From the NCBI GenBank assembly GCA_947387485.1, contig CANDNT010000016.1, positions 18,318-82,317 on the forward strand: DNA of 64,000 nt. The letters are read 5' to 3'. The translations under genes and the position numbers were made by a program. The DNA comes from Aquimarina rhabdastrellae (GTDB lineage Bacteria; Bacteroidota; Bacteroidia; Flavobacteriales; Flavobacteriaceae). Below, piece by piece: positions 8,655-17,249 of this stretch (the first letter of the stretch is position 1; the number at the start of each line of letters is the position of its first letter). Below the pieces are notes generated by a model that saw only the letters and a list, made by a program, of their open reading frames with translations, searched no databases and was not told the DNA's origin.

Positions 8655-10126
8655 TGGACATTGCCATTATCAGCATTTACACTCTCGCGTTATTAATTAT
8701 TTTCTTTTATAGTTTAGCGCAATTGAATCTATTGTTCAATTACCTTAAATCAAGAAAACAACCCGATAATAGTCCAACTTTTGACTTTTCTAAAGAAGAA
8801 GAGATTCCATTAGTTACTATACAACTGCCTGTTTATAACGAGCTTTATGTTATGGGACGTCTTCTTGATAATATTGCTCTATTAGAGTATCCCAAAGATA
8901 AATTAGAGATTCAAGTACTTGACGATTCTACAGACGAATCTGTTTCTACTACAGCTGCTCATATTGAGCGTTTACAGAAAACTGGTTTGGATATTAAGCA
9001 TATCAGACGTACCGATCGCTCTGGTTTTAAAGCGGGTGCTTTAAAAGAAGGGCTCAAGATTGCCAAAGGAGAATTTGTTGCCATCTTTGATGCCGATTTC
9101 TTACCTGGCAAAAAATGGTTACTCCAGACTATTCCTTATTTTAAAGATGAAAATATTGGTGTGGTTCAAACACGTTGGGGGCATATCAATAGAAACTATT
9201 CTATGTTGACCAAAATTCAAGCATTTGCTCTTGATTTTCATTTTACAATGGAACAAGTTGGTCGTAATTATAGAGATCATTTTATCAATTTTAACGGTAC
9301 TGCTGGAGTATGGCGTAAAACCTGTATTGAAGATGCCGGAAATTGGGAAGGTGATACCCTAACAGAAGATTTAGATTTAAGCTATAGAGCACAATTAAAA
9401 AAATGGAAGTTTAAATATCTTGAAGGTGTTGAAACTCCCGCAGAATTACCTGTTGTTATTAGTGCTGCTCGCTCGCAACAATTTAGATGGAATAAAGGTG
9501 CTGCTGAAAACTTCCAGAAATTGTTTTGGAAATTATTAAAAGATAAAACGGTTCCTTTAAAAACTAAATTTCATAGTTTTTTCCATTTATTGAATAGTAG
9601 CATGTTCTTACTTGTTTTACTAGTTGCCATTTTAAGTGTTCCTGTAATGTACATTAAAAATAGTAACCCTATGTTTAGTTGGTATTTTAATGTAATTGCA
9701 TTTTTTGCTTCAAGTACACTTATTTTCTTTATTTGCTATTGGTATACTTTTAAACGAATTCATGGTGGCGGATTCTGGAATTTCTTAGAATACGTTAAAC
9801 TATTCTTTACTTTCTTCTCTGTAGCTATGGGATTCTCTGTACATAATTCTATGGCTGTACTTGAAGGACATCTTGGAAAGAAAAGTGAATTTGTACGTAC
9901 TCCAAAATTCAATATTAACTCATTGAAAGATTCTTGGAAAGGAAATAAATACATTAACAAAAATATTTCTGGAAATACATTTATCGAAGCATTATTAGTA
10001 GGTTATTTTGGCTTTGCTTTATACAGTGCTTTTACCCTACAAGATTTTGGTTTATTTGTATTTCATGTCATGCTTTTCTTAGGTTTTTCATTTGTTTTTA
10101 TTAAATCAATTACCTCAAAATTGTGA
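8654..10126 (+). CDS. Membrane GT2 glycosyltransferase (cellulose-synthase-like)
   Basis: A 490-residue protein with one N-terminal helix (residues 4-28), a cytoplasmic GT-A domain (about 50-290) and four C-terminal helices (about 312-335, 345-366, 385-402, 445-485). All processive-type motifs are present: VLDDS (Asp90/91), FDADF (Asp146/148), TEDLD (Asp239) and QQFRW (275-279). Similar proteins add single or multiple hexoses to lipids or polysaccharides. No PilZ domain is present. The start overlaps the preceding stop (TAATG), and its stop overlaps the GTG start of the next gene. Confidence 0.8.
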   Translation: MDIAIISIYTLALLIIFFYSLAQLNLLFNYLKSRKQPDNSPTFDFSKEEEIPLVTIQLPVYNELYVMGRLLDNIALLEYPKDKLEIQVLDDSTDESVSTTAAHIERLQKTGLDIKHIRRTDRSGFKAGALKEGLKIAKGEFVAIFDADFLPGKKWLLQTIPYFKDENIGVVQTRWGHINRNYSMLTKIQAFALDFHFTMEQVGRNYRDHFINFNGTAGVWRKTCIEDAGNWEGDTLTEDLDLSYRAQLKKWKFKYLEGVETPAELPVVISAARSQQFRWNKGAAENFQKLFWKLLKDKTVPLKTKFHSFFHLLNSSMFLLVLLVAILSVPVMYIKNSNPMFSWYFNVIAFFASSTLIFFICYWYTFKRIHGGGFWNFLEYVKLFFTFFSVAMGFSVHNSMAVLEGHLGKKSEFVRTPKFNINSLKDSWKGNKYINKNISGNTFIEALLVGYFGFALYSAFTLQDFGLFVFHVMLFLGFSFVFIKSITSKL

Positions 10127-11511
10127 TTCAAGAGTTATGGAAATATAACCGCATTACTATACTCCTTGCACTTACTACAGTAGCATTTTATATTAGCTTT
10201 GCCTTCACATCTCGTACAGATGTTATAAAAATTATAGGATTATGGAGTGCTTTATTTTATCTTTCATATAAACTCATTAAAATAAATGCAAGCCAAACTA
10301 GCTTACTAGCTGGTTTGGCTTTACTTTTTAGAATTCTATTTCTTGTAGCTATACCCAATCTCTCACAAGATTTTTATCGATTTATATGGGATGGTCGTAT
10401 GCTTATTAGCGGTTTTAACCCCTATTTGTACCTTCCTAAAGATCTTATTGCTCAAAATACTGCGCCTATAGCAGAGGCTCTTGAACTGTATGACGGCATG
10501 GGACAACTCAATGCCAGCCATTACACCAATTATCCTCCTATTAGTCAATTATGCTATAGTATCGCTGGTTTAATATCAAACACAAATATTTTAGGCGCCG
10601 TAGTGACACTAAGAATTTTAATCATTCTTGCAGATATTGGTACATTTATATATGGTCATAAATTATTAAAAGATTTAGGCTTACCAGAACATCGTATTTT
10701 CTGGTACATACTTAATCCTTTTATCATACTAGAGTTAACTGCCAACCTACATTTTGAAGGTGTTATGGTATTTTTTATCATTTGGTCTCTTTATTTATTA
10801 CATAAAGGATATTGGTATTGGGCAGCAATAGCGTTAGGGTTATCTGTATCTGTAAAGCTTATTCCCTTATTATTTCTTCCTTTATTTTTTAAAAAGTTTA
10901 TTATTCAGAATCAAAAAATTTCTCCTTTTAAAGGAGGGTTAAAGCTTGTAGGCTTTTATAGTCTTGTATTATTAACTGTGGTAGTTTCTTTTGCTCCTTT
11001 TTTATCTGAGGCTTTTCTTCAGAATTTTACTAAAACTATAAGTTTATGGTTTCAAAATTTCGAATTTAATGCTAGTATTTATTATATCGTTAGATGGGTA
11101 GGTTATCAAGTTGTAGGTTGGAATATTATTGGTACTGCAGGTAAGATTTTACCATTAATTGTTATCGGAATCCTTTTAGGACTTACATTCTTTAGAAAAA
11201 ACACTACTACACCACAATTAATCACTGTACTTGTATTAGGTATTTGTAGTTATTATTTTTTATCTACAACTGTACATCCATGGTATATAGCTGTACCGCT
11301 TTCACTATGCATTTTTACACGCTATCGTTTTCCTTTAATCTGGTCAGCGGTTATCATATTGAGTTATACTGCGTACATTCATCCTGAGTTTAGAGAAAAT
11401 TTATGGATGGTTGCATTAGAATATTCCATTGTCTTTTCTATTTTTATTTTCGAAATTATAAAAAGCTTTTCTCAACCACATAAACCAACAATTTTTGAGC
11501 ATAAATTTTAA
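10123..11511 (+). CDS. GT-C family membrane glycosyltransferase (mannosyltransferase-like)
   Basis: A 462-residue polytopic protein with about 11-12 hydrophobic helices. After the second or third helix comes SQDFYRFIWDGRMLISGFNPY, the acidic first-loop motif of GT-C enzymes that use polyprenyl-phosphate sugars (GT87/PIG-M-like group). This fits with the upstream DPM1-like gene, which would supply such a donor. The start is GTG at 10123, overlapping the previous stop (GTGA), a strong sign of translational coupling; no better ATG is upstream. The acceptor is unknown. Glycan assembly on the outer face of the inner membrane is the likely role. Confidence 0.7.
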   Translation: MIQELWKYNRITILLALTTVAFYISFAFTSRTDVIKIIGLWSALFYLSYKLIKINASQTSLLAGLALLFRILFLVAIPNLSQDFYRFIWDGRMLISGFNPYLYLPKDLIAQNTAPIAEALELYDGMGQLNASHYTNYPPISQLCYSIAGLISNTNILGAVVTLRILIILADIGTFIYGHKLLKDLGLPEHRIFWYILNPFIILELTANLHFEGVMVFFIIWSLYLLHKGYWYWAAIALGLSVSVKLIPLLFLPLFFKKFIIQNQKISPFKGGLKLVGFYSLVLLTVVVSFAPFLSEAFLQNFTKTISLWFQNFEFNASIYYIVRWVGYQVVGWNIIGTAGKILPLIVIGILLGLTFFRKNTTTPQLITVLVLGICSYYFLSTTVHPWYIAVPLSLCIFTRYRFPLIWSAVIILSYTAYIHPEFRENLWMVALEYSIVFSIFIFEIIKSFSQPHKPTIFEHKF

Positions 11512-12316
11512 AAAAATTGGACGCAGATTATTACGAATTATTATTAGTCTATTCGTTTTATTTCTACTCTTTTTAACCTTTTTATATTTTAGACAAGAAC
11601 GTTTTTATTTCAATCCAAAAGTTCTGGATAAATCATATATCTATTCTTTTGAACAATCATTTGAAGAAATTGATATTCCTGTAGCCAAAGACGTCTCTCT
11701 AAATGCTTTATTATTTAAAACGGATTCCATACGTAAAGGTGTTATCTTATATTTCCATGGTAATGCTGGAGCAATTCACGACTGGGGAAAACGTGCTCCT
11801 TTATATACAGAAAATGGGTATGATATCTTATTTGTAGACTATAGAGGTTATGGTAAAAGCGATAGTTTTTATAACGAAGAATCTCAACTTTATAACGATG
11901 CTCAAAAAGTCTATGATTATCTCAAAACACGCTATCAAGAACATGAGATTACAGTTTTAGGTTTTTCATTAGGCTCTGGATTAGCTGCTTATACCGCTTC
12001 TAAAAACAATCCTAAACTGTTAATATTAGAAGCTCCATACTATGCTTGGAACGAGCTAATTCACAGCATTTCGTCTGTTCCTATGTTTATGATTAATTAT
12101 GAAATCCCATCTTATAAATTTTTGGCAGACGTAAAGTGTAAGATTAACATTCTACATGGTACTCGTGACTTTTTAATCAAACCAGAAGAAAACTCATTAC
12201 GTTTAAAAGCATTATATCCTAATAAAATAGAGTATACAGCTATTGAAGGCGCTGGACACAATGGTATCTATATTACCAAACAATATTATGATCAATTAAA
12301 AATCATTTTACAATAA
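11495..12316 (+). CDS. Membrane-anchored alpha/beta hydrolase (BEM46/ABHD13-like)
   Basis: A 273-residue protein with an N-terminal membrane anchor (residues about 12-31). The alpha/beta-hydrolase fold shows the oxyanion segment YFHGNAGAIHDW, the nucleophile elbow GFSLGSG, an acidic residue in HGTRDFLI and the catalytic His in GAGHNGIY. The proposed start is TTG at 11495, overlapping the GT-C gene by 17 bp; no in-frame ATG occurs before the anchor, so the start is uncertain by a few codons. As the last gene of the glycosyltransferase operon, it could deacylate or transesterify a lipid or glycan intermediate (inference). Confidence 0.75.
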   Translation: MSINFKKIGRRLLRIIISLFVLFLLFLTFLYFRQERFYFNPKVLDKSYIYSFEQSFEEIDIPVAKDVSLNALLFKTDSIRKGVILYFHGNAGAIHDWGKRAPLYTENGYDILFVDYRGYGKSDSFYNEESQLYNDAQKVYDYLKTRYQEHEITVLGFSLGSGLAAYTASKNNPKLLILEAPYYAWNELIHSISSVPMFMINYEIPSYKFLADVKCKINILHGTRDFLIKPEENSLRLKALYPNKIEYTAIEGAGHNGIYITKQYYDQLKIILQ

Positions 12317-12347
12317 AAAAACCCGAAGTTTACAGCTTCGGGTTTTT
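12317..12347. terminator. Bidirectional terminator between convergent genes
   Basis: Perfect 12-bp stem AAAAACCCGAAG / CTTCGGGTTTTT with a 7-nt loop. A/T tracts on both sides serve the hydrolase gene (+) and the haloperoxidase-like gene (-). Confidence 0.9.
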
Positions 12348-12367
12348 CTTATTTATTTTTAATCTTA

Positions 12368-13732
12368 TTATTTGTCAAGGTTTAGTGCATTGATATTTTT
12401 TCCTATTTTATATCCTTGCTCTAATCCTAGATCTATAGCTTCTCTAAAATGTATTCCTCCATACAATCTAGAAATAGCTGCTTCTTCTGCCATCTCATAA
12501 AAGCTAGCAAATCTACGCGGAATTCCATTTATATCTTTTCTGTGTTCATGTGTTCTATCAACAAACGGTTTATTTTTTCCAAATAAATCAGTCATGATTT
12601 CTGCCAATGCTCCTGATTGTACCGAATGTCCAGATGTATATTCTGGAAATGGAGGTGTCGCTAATACTGGCTTCCATTTTTCATCAATATATGCGTTGAT
12701 ATATGTAATAGGTCTAGGATATACAGTCCTGTATTTAGTACTCCAGCATGAAATAAATGCATCAGAGATTCCTATTCCTAATTTTGCAAAAGCTTCGGCT
12801 GCTTTATCAAGTTTTACATTATCTCTATTTATTACTTGATTTAAAATCGAAATCGAGTGTCCTGGTGGTGTAGCTGAAGATGTAGGATCGTCTGACCAAA
12901 ATTCTGCAATTACTACTTCTTCTGGTTTGATGTATTTTACAGTTTTATATACTTCTTCTGCAGCTTTGTAAAATGGTGAGTCCATTTGTATAGAGAACGG
13001 AGTAGGATCTTTAGGCTGTGTTTCTGTTACATTTGCTGTAATAAAAGGTCTATTCGTTCCCCAATATGGCTGAAGTGCTGGTTGATACTTAGGTGCTGTA
13101 GGCTCCCAATATTGATCTCCTTTTGGAGAAGTGTATTCTCGTGGAAAATTATGTAATGATCCATCTCTACCTCCGTCATTACCTGACCACTGAATAATTT
13201 GTTCTGCTGTTCGCTTAGCTAAGTCATGCGAATCTGCATAGATTTCTTCTGAAGTCAATGCAATAAAGCGATCTTCATATTTTTGTTCTAGTGCTTCTAT
13301 TGCTCTTAATCTTTTTCCACTCGTATGCTTATAAAAATAACGTGTCATTTCTGCTAGCACACAATTGGCTACGGCTGGCCAATAATAAATCTTGTCTTTA
13401 TCTAATGTCGTTTCAACTTTTAAGTCATTTAGCAACCCAGACATCGATCTTTTATTAGGCATCCCTTCTACCAAAGATTCGTATAATGCTACTCCAGTAT
13501 AGCCAAAAGCTCTTGCTGCTACTGGTGGTGTATACCCTTTGGTTTTTGTAGTTAATGTCTTAATTAAGTTATACCATTCGACTACTACTCCAGACGAATG
13601 TGCATTAACTGTTGTTTGTCGTAAAACTTTTTTGTCAGTATTTTTCTTCTCTGTAAACGAAGAAAATAACAAGATTACACAAAATGCTTTTACAGCATAC
13701 CTCATTGTTAGTTTAGTACTTTTTCTATTCAT
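12368..13732 (-). CDS. Vanadium haloperoxidase/PAP2-superfamily secreted protein
   Basis: A 454-residue protein, signal peptide or anchor around residues 10-25. The C-terminal half carries the PAP2/vanadium-haloperoxidase signature: FPEYTSGHSV with SGHS at 367-370, and RLYGGIHFR with GGIHF at 425-429, supplying the His/Arg oxyanion ligands. Family members are acid phosphatases or vanadate-dependent haloperoxidases; the sequence alone does not decide between them. I chose the ATG at 13732 because the longer frame would begin with GTG at 13771, upstream of a TATCTTTA -7 box at 13756-13763 that should lie outside the coding region. A GTGAC-CTTA-GTCAC dyad lies near the expected -33 region. Confidence 0.75.
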   Translation of the reverse strand: MNRKSTKLTMRYAVKAFCVILLFSSFTEKKNTDKKVLRQTTVNAHSSGVVVEWYNLIKTLTTKTKGYTPPVAARAFGYTGVALYESLVEGMPNKRSMSGLLNDLKVETTLDKDKIYYWPAVANCVLAEMTRYFYKHTSGKRLRAIEALEQKYEDRFIALTSEEIYADSHDLAKRTAEQIIQWSGNDGGRDGSLHNFPREYTSPKGDQYWEPTAPKYQPALQPYWGTNRPFITANVTETQPKDPTPFSIQMDSPFYKAAEEVYKTVKYIKPEEVVIAEFWSDDPTSSATPPGHSISILNQVINRDNVKLDKAAEAFAKLGIGISDAFISCWSTKYRTVYPRPITYINAYIDEKWKPVLATPPFPEYTSGHSVQSGALAEIMTDLFGKNKPFVDRTHEHRKDINGIPRRFASFYEMAEEAAISRLYGGIHFREAIDLGLEQGYKIGKNINALNLDK

Positions 13733-13755
13733 ATTTACCCTTTTTAATGCATTCC

Positions 13756-13799
13756 TAAAGATAGCACCCACATACTATCTCTTAAGTGACCTTAGTCAC
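13756..13799 (-). promoter_or_regulatory. Candidate promoter with overlapping dyad for the haloperoxidase-like gene
   Basis: On the minus strand, TATCTTTA (plus 13756-13763) resembles the Bacteroidota -7 box. The dyad GTGAC-N4-GTCAC (13786-13799) lies 22 bp upstream, where the -33 box would be. No TTG/TTTG is found there, so the promoter may need an activator binding the dyad (inference). Confidence 0.35.
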
Positions 13800-14058
13800 A
13801 CATATAAGGGTAACTTACATTCTCATTTTTATTTTTTTTTACATTTTCTTGCTACCTCAACTCTTAAAACCCTACTAATCCACTATACTTCAAAAGTTTA
13901 TACTTTAAATTCACCTCCCCAAAAAAACTTCAAAAAAATTAACATTTGTTCTAAAGCTTTAACATTTTTTAAGATTATTTAAGTTTTTCACGCTTTTAAT
14001 TAACATTTATTTTATTGTCAATTTTTCCTTGTCATATTTATTAATTAACTGCATAAAA
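13800..14058. other. Non-coding A/T-rich interval
   Basis: Between the haloperoxidase promoter and the terminator of the pseudouridine synthase gene. I see only low-complexity A/T-rich sequence and no convincing coding frame or repeat. Confidence 0.5.
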
Positions 14059-14082
14059 AAACAGGTCAAATTTGACCTGTTT
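14059..14082 (-). terminator. Terminator of the pseudouridine synthase gene
   Basis: A perfect 24-bp palindrome (arms AAACAGGTCAAA / TTTGACCTGTTT) is followed, in the minus-strand transcript, by a run of T. Confidence 0.85.
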
Positions 14083-14113
14083 ATTACTTTCTTATCTTAT
14101 TAAAACTTATCTC

Positions 14114-14938
14114 TTAAGAGTTCTTAAGATTAATAATTTCTTGATTTGTCAAGCTTCTCCACCTTCCTCTAGGTAAATCCTTTTTTGTTAATCCACCAAA
14201 AATAACTCTATCTTGACGAATCACATTATAATTTAAATGCTCCATCACTTTACGAATGATTTCGTTTTTTGAAGATTTAATTTGAATACCTATCTCTCTT
14301 TTACTTGCTCCTTCTACATAAGAAACCTCATCTGGTTGAATAAATCCTTCTTTTAATAAAACTCCGCTTTCAAGTTTCTTTAAATCTTCTAATTTGAAGT
14401 TTTTATCCAATTCTACATGATAGATCTTACGTACACCATGTTTATGATGGGTAAGTTTTTTTGTTAAATCATCATCATTTGTAAACAGCAATAATCCTGT
14501 TGTATTACGTTCTAATCTCCCTACAGGTCTCAATTGTACTCGTGATGCATTGGCTATCAATTGCATTACTGTTTTATTTTTCTCTGGACTTGTAGTTGTA
14601 ACGTAACCTTTAGGCTTATTTAATAAAATATATTCTTTCTTTTCTGGCGTGATTAGCCTACCATCAAAACGTACTTCGTCTGTAAGTTTTACTTTATATC
14701 CCATTTCTGTAACAGGTTTACCATTAACCCATACACTTCCTGTTTGGATATATAAATCAGCATCTCTTCTAGAACATACTCCTGAATTTGCTACAAACTT
14801 ATTCAGTCTAATTTCATCTGGATTTGATGCTTTTTGGGGAGTCGCTTTCTTTCTTACTTCTTCCTTCCCTTTGGGATAAAACTTCTTATTTTTAGTATTT
14901 CCGCTTTTTTTCCCTCTTGAATTTCCTCCTCGATTCAT
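14114..14938 (-). CDS. RsuA/RluB/RluF-family pseudouridine synthase with Glu at the catalytic Asp position
   Basis: A 274-residue protein. Residues 1-40 form a very basic, Gly/Lys-rich extension. The S4 RNA-binding domain follows (about 43-95, RLNKFVANSGVCSRRDAD), then the synthase core (about 100-270) with LLNKPKGYVTTTSP and HGVRKIYHVELD. In this family the invariant catalytic aspartate sits in GRLDxxTxGLLL; here the sequence reads GRLERNTTGLLL, with GAA coding Glu143. The codon was checked on the reverse strand. The gene has its own promoter and terminator. It may modify 23S or 16S rRNA if Glu can work, or be an RNA-binding paralog without activity. Confidence 0.8.
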   Translation of the reverse strand: MNRGGNSRGKKSGNTKNKKFYPKGKEEVRKKATPQKASNPDEIRLNKFVANSGVCSRRDADLYIQTGSVWVNGKPVTEMGYKVKLTDEVRFDGRLITPEKKEYILLNKPKGYVTTTSPEKNKTVMQLIANASRVQLRPVGRLERNTTGLLLFTNDDDLTKKLTHHKHGVRKIYHVELDKNFKLEDLKKLESGVLLKEGFIQPDEVSYVEGASKREIGIQIKSSKNEIIRKVMEHLNYNVIRQDRVIFGGLTKKDLPRGRWRSLTNQEIINLKNS

Positions 14939-14952
14939 GTATTATTTTTTTG

Positions 14953-14986
14953 CAAAGATAGTTGTTTCCAATTGATATTAATACAA
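14953..14986 (-). promoter_or_regulatory. Promoter of the pseudouridine synthase gene
   Basis: On the minus strand, TATCTTTG (plus 14953-14960) is an exact TANNTTTG -7 box, with TTG (plus 14984-14986) 23 bp upstream. The box lies 14 bp before the ATG, so the 5' leader is very short. Confidence 0.6.
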
Positions 14987-15007
14987 TCTGCTTTTTTGTT
15001 TATTCTT

Positions 15008-15934
15008 TTAAAACGGTAATCTGCTTAAATCTACATTTCCTCCAGAAAAAATAACTCCTACTTTTTTATTTTTAAATCGCGTTTTATCTTTTAAAACCGC
15101 AGCAAAAGCTACTGCACTAGATGGTTCTATAACTATTTTAAGTCGCTCCCATATTAATTTCATAGCAGCTACTATTTCATCTTCTTCTACTCTAATAATA
15201 GTTTTTATATGTTTTTTTATAATCGGAAAATTAATTTCTCCTAATTGCGTTTTTAAACCATCTGCAATAGTACGTATTGTAGTATTGGTTTCTATCTTAC
15301 CACTTAATAATGATCTATATGCATCATCTACAGCAAAAGGTTCTCCTCCTATTACTTCACATTTTTCACTAAACGCATTTGCTGCCAGTACTGTTCCTGC
15401 TATTAATCCACCACCACCTACTGGTGTTACTATAGTATCCAAATCGGTATATTCTTGTAATAATTCTACAGCTGCTGTACCTTGACCTATAATTACATCT
15501 AGATTATCTGATGGATGCAAAAATGTAGCTCCTTTTTCTTGTGCTATTTTTGAAGCAGTTCTTTCTCTAGCTTGTAAAGTAGGTTCGCACTCAATTAATT
15601 CTCCTCCGTATCCTATTACAGCTTCTTTTTTTACCTGAGGTGCACTAGTAGGCATAACAATATATGCTTTAACTCCTAAACTCTTTGCTGCTAAGGATAC
15701 TGCTTGAGCAAAATTACCCGAAGAATGTGTCACAACTCCTTTTGCTCTTTGCTCCTCTGATAAATTTAAAATTGCATATGTAGCACCTCGCATTTTAAAA
15801 GCTCCCATTTTCTGGAAATTTTCGCATTTAAAATACAGTTCACATCCAGCTATCTCGTTTAACAAAGTAGACGTAAGTACAGGTGTTTGGTGTATATATG
15901 GTTTAATTTTTTCTATATCATTAAAGTATGACAT
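15008..15934 (-). CDS. PLP fold-type II threonine/serine dehydratase or serine racemase
   Basis: A 308-residue catalytic-only enzyme without the regulatory ACT domains of biosynthetic IlvA. The PLP lysine is Lys47 in GAFKMRGA. The SSGNFAQAVS substrate loop, the PVGGGGL phosphate-binding loop (about residues 172-178) and the C-terminal SGGNVD segment match catabolic threonine dehydratase (TdcB) and serine racemase, which cannot be separated by eye. It would form 2-oxobutyrate or pyruvate plus ammonia, or D-serine. It follows the nitrilase gene by 7 bp on the same strand, so the two are probably co-transcribed in nitrogen-compound catabolism. Confidence 0.8.
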   Translation of the reverse strand: MSYFNDIEKIKPYIHQTPVLTSTLLNEIAGCELYFKCENFQKMGAFKMRGATYAILNLSEEQRAKGVVTHSSGNFAQAVSLAAKSLGVKAYIVMPTSAPQVKKEAVIGYGGELIECEPTLQARERTASKIAQEKGATFLHPSDNLDVIIGQGTAAVELLQEYTDLDTIVTPVGGGGLIAGTVLAANAFSEKCEVIGGEPFAVDDAYRSLLSGKIETNTTIRTIADGLKTQLGEINFPIIKKHIKTIIRVEEDEIVAAMKLIWERLKIVIEPSSAVAFAAVLKDKTRFKNKKVGVIFSGGNVDLSRLPF

Positions 15935-15941
15935 CTATATA

Positions 15942-16889
15942 TTAATTAAATTTTACTGTAGTTTGTCGCTCTCTATTCACAGTCAATTGCGTCACATCTG
16001 GACGAGAATAATGTCCTACTGGATCAAAATTTTGTCGTTCTTGTAATACTCTATTATAATCAATAGTATGAATAATCAATCCTTCTTTATATAATACAGG
16101 TTCTATTTCCCATTCTCCATCTGGCCCAGCAATACATGATCCTCCATTACCTAAAACAGCTGGTGCTTTTGCTAATATTTTATCTAAATGCGGTGTATTT
16201 TCTGGGAAATCTTCTACTCTCATTAAACTAGAGACTGAAATTACATACGATCTTGATTCTCTAGCAATAAATCGCGTGATGTCTTTTGTATTAAAATCAT
16301 TTCCAGGCCATACAGCTATGTGCAAATTTTCGCCTTGAGCATACAACGCTGTTCGAGGTAATGGCATCCAATTTTCCCAACAATTAAGTCCTCCTACAGT
16401 AAAAGATTTAAGTGCATGCGTTTGCAATCCGTTTCCATCTCCTGGAGACCAAGTTAGACGTTCTTCGTAGGTAGGTTGAAGTTTGCGATGTACCGATTGT
16501 ATCTCTCCTTCTTCATTTATATATACTAATGATGCATATAAACTATGTCCACCTCTATCTGTAGGTCTTTCTATGATACCTAAATAAATAGCAATATGAT
16601 GTTCTTTTGCCAGTTTACAGATTTCGTCTAAGTCACCTTGCTCAATTATCACAGCATTTTGTGCATAATGTGCATGTATTTCTTTTTGAACATCACTATT
16701 GAATTTTGCTCCATTAGTAAGTTCTACCCAAAAAGGATATCCTGGCAATAATGATTCTCCAAAAACGATAAGCTCAACCTCTTCTTTGGCTGCTTCCTTT
16801 ATATTCTTTTTGATTTTCTCTAATGTTTCCTTTTTATTTAACCAAACTGGAGCAATTTGGGCTAGCGCAATTTTTAATTTCGAATTCAT
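15942..16889 (-). CDS. Nitrilase (carbon-nitrogen hydrolase superfamily, branch 1)
   Basis: A 315-residue enzyme with the full Glu-Lys-Cys triad: Glu45 (FGESLLPGYP), Lys136 (HRKLQPTYEER) and Cys170 (GLNCWENWMPL). The CWENWMP context and the RKLQPT(Y/H)EER box mark true nitrilases (nitrile to acid plus ammonia), as opposed to amidases or NIT/DCase members. The C-terminal region GHYSRPDVTQL also fits aliphatic/aryl nitrilases. It is first in a two-gene unit with the PLP dehydratase. The substrate is not evident. Confidence 0.85.
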   Translation of the reverse strand: MNSKLKIALAQIAPVWLNKKETLEKIKKNIKEAAKEEVELIVFGESLLPGYPFWVELTNGAKFNSDVQKEIHAHYAQNAVIIEQGDLDEICKLAKEHHIAIYLGIIERPTDRGGHSLYASLVYINEEGEIQSVHRKLQPTYEERLTWSPGDGNGLQTHALKSFTVGGLNCWENWMPLPRTALYAQGENLHIAVWPGNDFNTKDITRFIARESRSYVISVSSLMRVEDFPENTPHLDKILAKAPAVLGNGGSCIAGPDGEWEIEPVLYKEGLIIHTIDYNRVLQERQNFDPVGHYSRPDVTQLTVNRERQTTVKFN

Positions 16890-17249
16890 TTTTCTTTAAA
16901 AAGCAATATATTAACACACTGTTTTTCAATACATAAACATCATCTCTTAATCTTATAGTAACACTATCAATAGCTTTAAATTTGATAAACTATATTTTTT
17001 AATGCCTATTATTAAAAGATTCGCAATTCTTGTTTTTATGGTATTGAATTATTCGTAAATATACATGGTATATCAAAAAGAATATCTTAAAGTTTAGTCA
17101 AAGTTATCTATGCTATAAATTAATCTAAGCATAACTATAGTAACTCATTATCATAACTTTATAAATGACACTCAACGTTATCCCTATAGTATCTTTACAG
17201 CGTAAAACAAAACAAACAATTTATCTAAAAAAGATCAAAATTTTAAAAA
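16890..17249. other. Intergenic region between divergent nitrilase and small secreted protein genes
   Basis: A/T-rich, 360 bp. The only promoter-like element I see is TATCTTTA at 17190-17197 (+), 53 bp before the downstream ATG, without a good -33 partner. No RNA gene or repeat was recognised. Confidence 0.4.

Noticed and set aside
13733..13771. N-terminal extension of the haloperoxidase-like protein from GTG at 13771
   Set aside because: It would place a -7 promoter box inside the coding region and put the signal peptide away from the N-terminus; ATG at 13732 is better.
13539..13982. A 147-codon plus-strand open frame
   Set aside because: It overlaps the start of the haloperoxidase-like gene in antisense and then runs into low-complexity sequence rich in Phe, Leu and Ser; most likely a chance frame.
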